DNA from: a virus | IMG/VR virus record: IMGVR_UViG_3300036790_000396 | Span: 62,001 to 126,000 of that record | Direction: 5' to 3' (one strand) | Length of the DNA: 64,000 nucleotides | Shown here: positions 34,843 to 42,400 of the stretch, piece after piece | Layout: every line of letters starts with the position of its first letter | Position numbering within the stretch: the stretch's first letter is position 1 | Program-made: the position numbers and the translations under genes | Notes under the pieces: model-generated | Databases searched by the model: none | Told to the model about the DNA's origin: nothing | The model's input: only the letters and a program-made list of their open reading frames with translations

Positions 34843-34860
34843 TTACCAATAATATTAGTG
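34842..34860 (+). promoter_or_regulatory. Copy 7 of the dispersed palindromic site
   Basis: ATTACCAATAATATTAGTG, starting at the last base of the portal stop codon. It heads the non-coding region 34843-35231 that carries hairpins and tRNA-like elements. Confidence 0.5.
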
Positions 34861-34879
34861 ACGCGGCTCCTGGCACGTG

Positions 34880-34926
34880 ATTCGCACTCCGGCATTCACC
34901 GGATGGAGAGGACTGCGAATCCTCTC
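34880..34926 (+). ncRNA. Structured RNA with two mutually exclusive hairpins
   Basis: ATTCGCA (34880-34886) can pair with TGCGAAT (34914-34920), while GAGAGGA (34906-34912) pairs perfectly with TCCTCTC (34920-34926) around loop CTGCGAA. The two structures share bases and cannot coexist. The loop has the shape of an anticodon loop (C, T33, three bases, A, A), but no complete tRNA could be built around it. Role unknown; a switch between portal and downstream expression is possible. Confidence 0.4.
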
Positions 34927-34958
34927 GCGCGTGCTTCGCTAAGTCCCGGGAGCGGGCA

Positions 34959-35012
34959 GGCGGCTGCCGCCGACCTAGTCGGAGAGGCATCTCCGGCAAG
35001 GCGGCAGCCGCC
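34959..35012 (+). ncRNA. 13-base-pair stem with inner hairpin
   Basis: GGCGGCTGCCGCC (34959-34971) is the exact reverse complement of GGCGGCAGCCGCC (35000-35012). The 28-base loop holds a second stem GGAGA/TCTCC. No T run follows, so it looks like a processing or stability element next to the tRNA-like pair rather than a classic terminator. Confidence 0.6.
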
Positions 35013-35018
35013 GTCACG

Positions 35019-35101
35019 GGGCACGTAGCTCAATAGCAGAGCCGGCCGGCGCCGTTAAACAACAGAGGCCAGAGATGCAGGTGCAAATCCTGCCGTGCCC
35101 C
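35019..35101 (+). tRNA. tRNA-like element 1 with aberrant anticodon arm
   Basis: Perfect 7-bp acceptor (GGGCACG with CGTGCCC), TA at positions 8-9, a 4-bp D stem GCTC/GAGC (loop AATAGCA lacks the usual GG) and a perfect 5-bp T stem GCAGG/CCTGC with loop TGCAAAT. The anticodon arm does not fit: only GGCC/GGCC pairs around a 19-base loop with an extra internal GGCGCC. No encoded CCA. So it is either a decayed tRNA gene or a tRNA-like RNA that cannot decode normally. Confidence 0.6.
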
Positions 35102-35117
35102 CTCGTACGCTGGGACC

Positions 35118-35195
35118 GGGCGGGTAGCTCAGGTGGCAGAGCGCGCGCTGGCGTCCCCGGCGCGGACAGTGCCGGTTCGAGTCCGGCCCCGCCCT
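35118..35195 (+). tRNA. tRNA-like element 2 with 11-base anticodon loop
   Basis: Perfect acceptor GGGCGGG/CCCGCCC, T8-A9, D stem GCTC/GAGC with loop AGGTGGCA, and a canonical T arm GCCGG-TTCGAGT-CCGGC. The anticodon stem CGCGC/GCGCG is perfect but encloses 11 bases (TGGCGTCCCCG) instead of 7; an alternative CGCTGG/CCGGCG stem leaves a 5-base loop. No anticodon can be assigned safely. It begins 17 bases after element 1 and abuts the leader hairpin of the next gene. Confidence 0.65.
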
Positions 35196-35231
35196 GGGGC
35201 CATCCCTCGGAAGAAACGAGAGGGAGGCCCC
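35196..35231 (+). promoter_or_regulatory. Leader hairpin hiding the ribosome binding site
   Basis: GGGGCC-A-TCCCTC pairs with GAGGGA-GGCCCC (12 pairs, one bulged A) around loop GGAAGAAACGA. The Shine-Dalgarno GAGGGAGG lies in the 3' arm and GTG 35232 follows at once. It is the same design as the hairpin before the prohead protease gene at 48778. Confidence 0.75.
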
Positions 35232-36422
35232 GTGGAACGACGCATCACCCGGCACGCCGCCAGGCTGGCCGCGCAGGACACCGGACCGGACGCTGACTTC
35301 CGGCAGGGCCAGCGCGTGCGCACCGCTGACGGCATCGCCGGCACCGTGGCCGCTGTCGAGCCCGGCTTCTCGCCCGGCTCCGAGACCTACTCCGTGACCC
35401 TCGACGGCGGCATGGGCGGGGGCTCTTACAGTCCCGGCCAGCTCCGCGCGGTGGCCGCGATCGACGAGGTGACCGCCGATATCGACGGCAAGCTCGCCTC
35501 CGACTCCTACCCCGAGATGGGCACCATCCTGCACGACCGCCCCGACCCCGGCCGCGAGATCACCGTCATCGGCATGCGCAAGCAGGCCGCTTCCCAGTTT
35601 CACCAGCAGATGGACCCGTTCCTGTACCGCGGCCTCAATGTCGAGCTGCCGCCGGACGTGCACGCGAAGGTTCACGACTCGTCTCGCCCTGAGCATGAGC
35701 GCGGATTCCATCTCGCCCGCTACCTCCTCACGCACCCGCACCCGTTCGGGGGAGAAGCCGGAGAAGGGCTGGGCCGGGACTGGTACTACGACTCGCACAA
35801 GGCGTCCGAGGCGGCCGAGCAGAGAATGCCCTGGTCCCGGAACCTCAGCAGCGGGCGCGACCCGAAGCGCACTCCCGTCGTCGTCAAGGCGTACAACCCC
35901 GAACTGGAGCATCTCCTCAAGCCGGAGGAAATGGCTTCCTACACGCGGTCCCGGAACTGGTCTGATGTCATGATGCCCGAGCACGGCAAAACCGAGGTGC
36001 GCCGCGCCGGATCACCGGTTGAGATCCATTCCCTGTGGTGGAACCACCCGGAGCACCTCGACCCGGGATCCCTGCATTACGGGGAAGAGGGCGAGCTGCA
36101 GTTCCCGGAGCCGATCCGGGTGAAGGCCGGCCTGTCGCGCAGCGCCGCCGACCAGGGCGAGATGGAGCGCCACCTGACGCTGCCCGCCGGCAACGGCGGC
36201 CACGGCATGCCCCCGGAGATAATGCGCGCCTTCCGCAGCGGCGGCCGGGGCCTGGAAGACGTGCACTCGCAGATCCACGCGAAGCACGACTTCGGCGAGC
36301 ACGAACTCAGCCACCATCACGGCGGTCCCTCCGCCTGGGAGTACGGCGCCGACGCCGCGGGCACCCACGCGTTCACCGGCTCGCGCCGCTGGATTCCCGC
36401 CGACCCCCGCTGGGAGGCATGA
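35232..36422 (+). CDS. ART-like protein
   Basis: 396 residues from GTG 35232; a start further up would run through tRNA-like element 2. An N-terminal beta-barrel-like domain (DFRQGQRVRTADGIAGTVAAVE) resembles small SH3/KOW-type modules. Then LYRGLNVELPPDVHAKVHD with R133, WYYD where sister domains have WSDD, and TEVRRAGSPVEI with E255. This is the sixth member of the LHRG/WS/E family, but its Ser position is Tyr, so activity is uncertain. The C-terminus is His-rich. Coupled to the giant gene downstream by ATGATG overlap. Confidence 0.75.
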   Translation: MERRITRHAARLAAQDTGPDADFRQGQRVRTADGIAGTVAAVEPGFSPGSETYSVTLDGGMGGGSYSPGQLRAVAAIDEVTADIDGKLASDSYPEMGTILHDRPDPGREITVIGMRKQAASQFHQQMDPFLYRGLNVELPPDVHAKVHDSSRPEHERGFHLARYLLTHPHPFGGEAGEGLGRDWYYDSHKASEAAEQRMPWSRNLSSGRDPKRTPVVVKAYNPELEHLLKPEEMASYTRSRNWSDVMMPEHGKTEVRRAGSPVEIHSLWWNHPEHLDPGSLHYGEEGELQFPEPIRVKAGLSRSAADQGEMERHLTLPAGNGGHGMPPEIMRAFRSGGRGLEDVHSQIHAKHDFGEHELSHHHGGPSAWEYGADAAGTHAFTGSRRWIPADPRWEA

Positions 36423-39400
36423 TGGCCTGGTACGACGAGCCCGGCCATGCTCCTGTCGGCGACGAGCTGCACCGCGGCATCGGGATCTACCTCCCGCAGG
36501 ATCTCCACGACTACGTCCACGACGAGTCGGTCCCGCCGGACAGGCGCGCTCACGCGCTGCTGGACCGCATCGGGCACACTCCCGGCTGGGCCTGGTCCGA
36601 CGACCCGGTGTCCGCCAAGCGCTACGCCGAGCTGAACGAGCCCCCCGTATGGCATGAGGGCGAGTCCGGCGAGGTTACCCCGGTGATGCTGCACGCCCGC
36701 ACCCCGGGGCGCGAGCACTGGCTGTCCGGCCCGCATGCCCTGCGCGCCCGCGAGCTGGCCGGCGGCTACGACGACGAGCGCCCGCGCCCTGATCCCGCGC
36801 AGCGGGAAGTGCAGCTGGAGGCGGGTGCCCCGCTCGACGTCACCGGCATCTCCTGGGCGCGCCCGGACCACGTCGGCCCGTGGGGCATCCATGCGGGCGA
36901 GCAGTCCCCCGCGCAGGACCCCGGCTGGACGGCGCACCGGTTCCCGCGCCGCATCCAGCTGACTGCCGCTGTTCTCCCCGCGAAGACGGCTGCCGCCAGC
37001 CGGGACGACTTGCAGGACAAGAGCAAGGTCTACCTGAGGTTCGGGCACTGGCCGGAGAACGAGCGCTCTTTCAGCGGCGCGGGCGGCTATCACGAGGACG
37101 GCGTGAGCGCCTACGAGCTGGACGGGGACGGTGACCCGAAGGACCCGGATCCCGATTATGAGCGCGGTCACGTCCACGAGGGATGCGATCCTGACTGCGA
37201 CATGGACCTGGACGACCCGGACAACGACACGGGCGAGGAGATGGAAGGCCGCGTCCGCCGCGCCCAGCGCAACCGGGAGAACGGCAGTGACGTCCGGGGC
37301 GAGACCGGGCACCTCGTGAGGGGAGACGTCGCCGGCCTCGGCTACGACGCTGAGCCGCTGCTGACGAACGTGCGCCGCGTCGGCGACTGGATCGACCACC
37401 GGCACCTGTTCGTCCCGGGTGCCCGGCCGCACCGTCTTGCCCGCGATCCCTCCAGCGGGGACTACGAGCCCCCGGCGGAGCAGCCGCCGCTGCGTCACGA
37501 GGGAGCCGCTTTCCCTCATTCCCAGCTGAAGCTGTTTCACATGCAGCCCGATCCGGGCCTGAATGTCCCGGAGTCCGGCCGCCACAACCCTGAGGATCCC
37601 GGTGCCCACTCCCGCTGGCGCGAGGAGACCGACCCGGACTACGAGGCACCGCGCTGCCAGAACTGCGGCGGCAACCTGCATGACCCGGAAGGCCACGCTG
37701 AAGACCACCAGAACTGGCTCGGGGAACAGGACTGGCATACCGACTGGAACGAGGAGCAGCCAGGTCCCGTCCTGCACCGCGGCCTCGTCATGGAACTGCC
37801 GCCGGAACTGCACAACCGCGTCCACGACGAGTCCGTCCCCGCCGCCGACCGTGCCCGCGCACTGGTCCGCCATGTCATCCGCGACCAGGGGGACGGAAGC
37901 CCGCACGGGGGCCTGGGCAATTTCTGGTCCGATGATCCCGACGTCTCCAAGAGCTACGCGGAAGGCCGCGGCGGCTCCCGGTCCGAGACGCCGGTCATGC
38001 TGCACGTGAAGACGCCGCCGATGGAGCACGTCGAGACCGACCCGGATCAGCTGGAGCACTGGGGCGTATTCAGTTACCACCTGAACGGCAACCGCGAGGT
38101 CCCCCTCCAGCATCAGGCCCCGCTGGAGATCACCGGCGTCTCCTGGGCGCACCCGGGCCATGCCGTGACCAGGGGCCCCTCTCCCCATGATGCTGCCGCC
38201 TGGCATGAGCCGGGCCCGCATCACTTCGGGCAGGATCCCGCCTGGACGCATCACGAGTTCGGCGACGGCATACGCGCGCACGCAGCCAGCGAGAAGACGT
38301 GGACGGGTGATCCTGCCCCTGACTGGGAACGCGCTTTCAGGGAGAAGGACCCGCGCCTGACGGAGATGCACCGCGGCATCCGGGTGTATCCCTCCGACGA
38401 TGTCTACCGGCACGTCACCGATACGAGCATCCCCGGCGCTGACCGGGCACATGTCCTGCTGCGGCATATCGGCGAGCAGATGCGCGAGCAGCCCGGGCAC
38501 GGAATCGGCATTTCCTGGACCGATAATCCCGATCACGCGATGCGCGTGGCGCGCGACGGCGGCTGGGCCGAGGACGCAGCGCGTTCCTGGCGCTGGCCGC
38601 ACCCGGATGACCGGGGCGACCACCTGGGCGTCGTGCTCAATGCGAAGTGGCCCGAGAAAGGGCACATCGAGACTGACCAGCGGGTACTGAACAGGCATCT
38701 TGTCGTTCCCTATGACTCGCCGGCCACTGAAGGAGAGATTCCTCTCCGCAAGGGCGCTCCCGCCACGATCACGGGGCTCACATGGTCCCAGCCCCTTCCC
38801 GGATGGGGACACCAGTATGCTGTCCACTCCGGTACCTTCGGCCGTCCTGTCCGCTACAACGGCACGGACTTCGAGTTTCCCGGCCAGGACCGCATCGCCG
38901 CCTATCAGGGCGAGACTGACCCGCGCGAGAGCGAGTTCAACGGCGACCCCCAGGTCGCCGGCGTCTACTGGACCGCCCCGGCCCAGCAGTCCGCGGTGCA
39001 GGACGGGCAGCTGGACGATCCGCAGGTGCTGGCTCCCGTGCTGCCGGTCCCTCCGATGCTGCCGATGACCCCGGTCGCCACGCGGATCTACGACCAGAAG
39101 ATCGACGATCACGGGGATGCCCCCGACCACGGGACGCGGCCCCGCGCCTCCGACCCCGAGGGCTACGACCGTGACTCCACCGAGGGCAACGGCGACCCGA
39201 AGTGGTCGGACGCGAGCGAGCAGACCAAGCGCGACCAGAACGGCGCCGCGATTGCCATGTACCCCGAGGGCGTCTCCGCCGGCGGGGGCCCGGGGATCTC
39301 GGTGGGCCCGTTCACCGCGGCCCGGCTGCGGTACTCCGCCTGCGGTACCGCCCCCGAGGGCGGCGAGGTGACTGCGGCCCGTGTCCCGTGGACCGATCAT

Positions 39401-42400
39401 GAGCGCACTGTTCTCAAGGGCTGGCAGGAAGTGCCGGCCGGGCAAGAGGGAGACTTCGTGAGCAGCAGGGACTTCACCGGGCGCCATCCCGAGCCGCCGC
39501 CGGACAACCTCGCGATGCTGCCTCCCTCCGAGGCCGCGAGGAACGAGGAGACCTGGCCCGAGCTGCCCGGCGCCGACCTGGTTTCCTCGCCCCAGGAGCG
39601 CAGCAAGCCGTATCACCCCGAGACGACCCTGGAGAATTTCGACCACCGCGAGTGGATCAACGACATCGACCCGAACGCTCACAAGTCCGGGGACAAGGGC
39701 TGGTTCGAGCACACCCTCAGCTCCCTCCGCGCCCAGGCCGCAGAGGAGGGCGAAGAGGAAGACGAGCCCGCGCCCCGGTCCCTGCGCGAGTTCCGCGTCA
39801 GCCCCCGCCAGGGTCATCCCGGCCAGGGCGGAACGGTGCCGAAGAACCCGCAGTCGGCCATCACCAACGCCGTGCCGCACGACTGGGCAGCGGCCTACGG
39901 GCCGCTGACTCGCGCCAAGATGAGCGCCCTGGAGCCCACTCCCCGCGCCTTCCTCCTGGCCGTCGCCGCGGCGGCCTCTCCTGCCGCCGGCCCGGATGAC
40001 GACGATCCCGGTGAGGACGAGGAAGACGCCGAGGAGATGCCGGGCGGCTTCGATGACCGCGCCCTGATGCCGCAGGTGCTGCAGGGGCAGGCCCCTCCCG
40101 GCGCGTTCGCGCCGCCGCCGGTGGCGGCCGAGGGCCTCGATCCCTACAGCCAGGCCGGGATGAGCAGCCAGGACCGGCTGATGCGCCAGTACGAGCGTGA
40201 TCACCCCGGCGCGGGCGAGCTGAAGCCGTTCAGCCGCGACGACGAGACGGAGCGGAAGGAAGACCGCGAGAGCGTGCAGGCGCATGCGTCGCTGCGCGCC
40301 CTCGCGTCGCTGCCGGCGTTCCGGTTCGAGGTCACCGCCTCCTGGAACGACGTGCAGGCCAAGGCGCAGCGGCTGCGCACCACCGGGTCGGTGAGGATCA
40401 CCCACGCCACGAAGGGCATGATCATCGGCGAGGTCCGCGGCGACCACGCTACCTACGAGTCCGGCATCCAGTCCTATCCGGGGCGCCCGCAGTCCGTGAT
40501 GGCATGGGAGTGCGGCTGCCCCTGGGCGTCCTTCCACCAGAATCAGCCGCGGGGCAGCTCCCGCTTCGCGGCCCGGATGTGCAGTCATGCCCTGGCGATC
40601 CGGTACGAGGCGCAGTCCCGCGGCATGTTCGGCCGCACGGTCGCTCCCGACACCCGCGCCCCGTCGTGGCAGCCGCACGACGTCGTCGTCAAGTCCTGGC
40701 CGCCGTACGAGGGCGATCCGCACGCCGGCCGCTGGCGCGAGCAGCTCATGGCCCCGGCCGCCAGCCGTACCGCCGCGCGGGAGGGGGGGCTGCCGTTCGT
40801 CCCGTCCTACGGGCAGGACGATCTCCGCGCGCACCTGATGCACCACCACGGGCTGCCCGCGTCGTTGCAGAACGCCCACATGAGCGACGCGGAGACAGAG
40901 CGGTGGCACCGGGGGAAGCACCGGAACCGGACGGACGAGACTCACCAGCACGAGCGGCCGGAGGGCATCGGCGCCGAGCACGAGTACCCCGCGATGGCCG
41001 AGCCGTCCGAGGACTACGGCGCGTGGAACGGCGACCGGGAGGTTCACCCGCGGTACTTCCCCGGGATGCTCGCTGACGAGGACCGGTCGCGGGCGTTCGG
41101 GCCGCTGCCGCCCTCCTACAGCTCGCTGCAGAGGACGGCTGCCGAGGACGAGGACTCCCAGCAGGACGTCCCGTTCGGCGAGGGCGTCACGCCCGGCCAC
41201 CCGTTCCGCCGCGGTGACATCTCCAACGGCATGTACTCCCCGCACACCCAGCTCGGCAGTCCCTGGTACCTTCCCGCCGGCACGCAGGAGCGGTACGAGG
41301 AGGGAAGCAGCGACGAGCACGCCGGGCAGCTCAGCGCGCTCCGCGAGCAGCGCGAGGAAATGCGGGAGGACGCCGAGGAAGAGGAGCGCGAGCGCCGCGA
41401 GCACCAGGAGAACGGCGGCGGCTTCCGGCCGCGCCCGTCACTGCGCATGTCCCGCCGCGTGACCGCCGACCAGGCCAATGCCCCCTGGGGTGCCCAGAAC
41501 GTCGTGCAGCACCTCCCGCAGCAGCCCTACGGTGCCACGTCGCCGGCCGAGAAGGACCAGGATCCCGGCTCCTACGGCCCGCTGTCCGGCCCCGACCCGG
41601 AGAACTGGGGCGAGATCCAGGACGGGTCGGCCGTCCAGATGCCCCTGAGCAGCGAGGCCGTCCTGCATTACATCGCCGCCGGCGCCGCGGTGATGGACGC
41701 TCCCGTGCGCACGCGCCAGGTCAGCAGCCCGAAGCTCAGTGATGACGGCGGGGGTCCTCCCCCGCTGGAGATGGGCAGCGGCGGCGGAGGAGACGGCGAG
41801 GGCCGGTACCGGTACCTGATCACCCGGCACAGCCCCAACGGCTTCAGCCTCATCAACGACCTCCCGGCGGGTCATCAGGACCAGCATGTCTCCTACCACC
41901 ACACGGCGGACGAGGCGCTGCACATGCTCGGCCACAAGCAGCGGGCCGGGTCGGCTTCCCCGCACGAGGTGTACTACCTGCCGAAGATGGACGACACTGC
42001 GGGATGGAAGCAGAGCGACCGCGGGATGTACTGGGAAGACCAGGGGCGCAAGCCGCCGCCGCGCTACGACTGGGGAAAGAAATACCAGGAGCACCTGAAC
42101 CGCTGGTTCAATCCCCGCTCTCCTTCGTACAGCCCGCACCCCGATTACGTGCCGGCCTCGGCTGACATGAGCGACGCGGAGCTGCAGGACCACTGGAAGC
42201 AGCAGCACTCCCAGACGCCCATGCCGAAGCTGCGCAGCCGCGAGCAGCATGATCACCGCCATGACCGGCTGACCGACGACGTGCTGCCCGAGTCATTCGA
42301 CTCGTTCAAGAACCAGTCGAATGACTTCAGGGACCAGAAGAAAGGCGTCGAGCTGTTCGGCTGCCCGGCGAACCACCTGGAGGCCAGGGACTCCGCCGGG

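Noticed and set aside
34862-34950. A third tRNA around the CTGCGAA loop
   Set aside because: The anticodon-like hairpin is convincing alone, but no acceptor stem, D arm or T arm can be paired around it.
36317-41404. A 1695-codon open frame on the minus strand
   Set aside because: It is the antisense of the ART-array gene. Its composition (Val/Leu/Arg-rich, no motifs) is typical of shadow frames in high-GC DNA, and no ribosome binding site or operon context supports it. The same holds for the long minus frames at 2556-3605, 3891-5054, 5106-9460 and 32842-34722.
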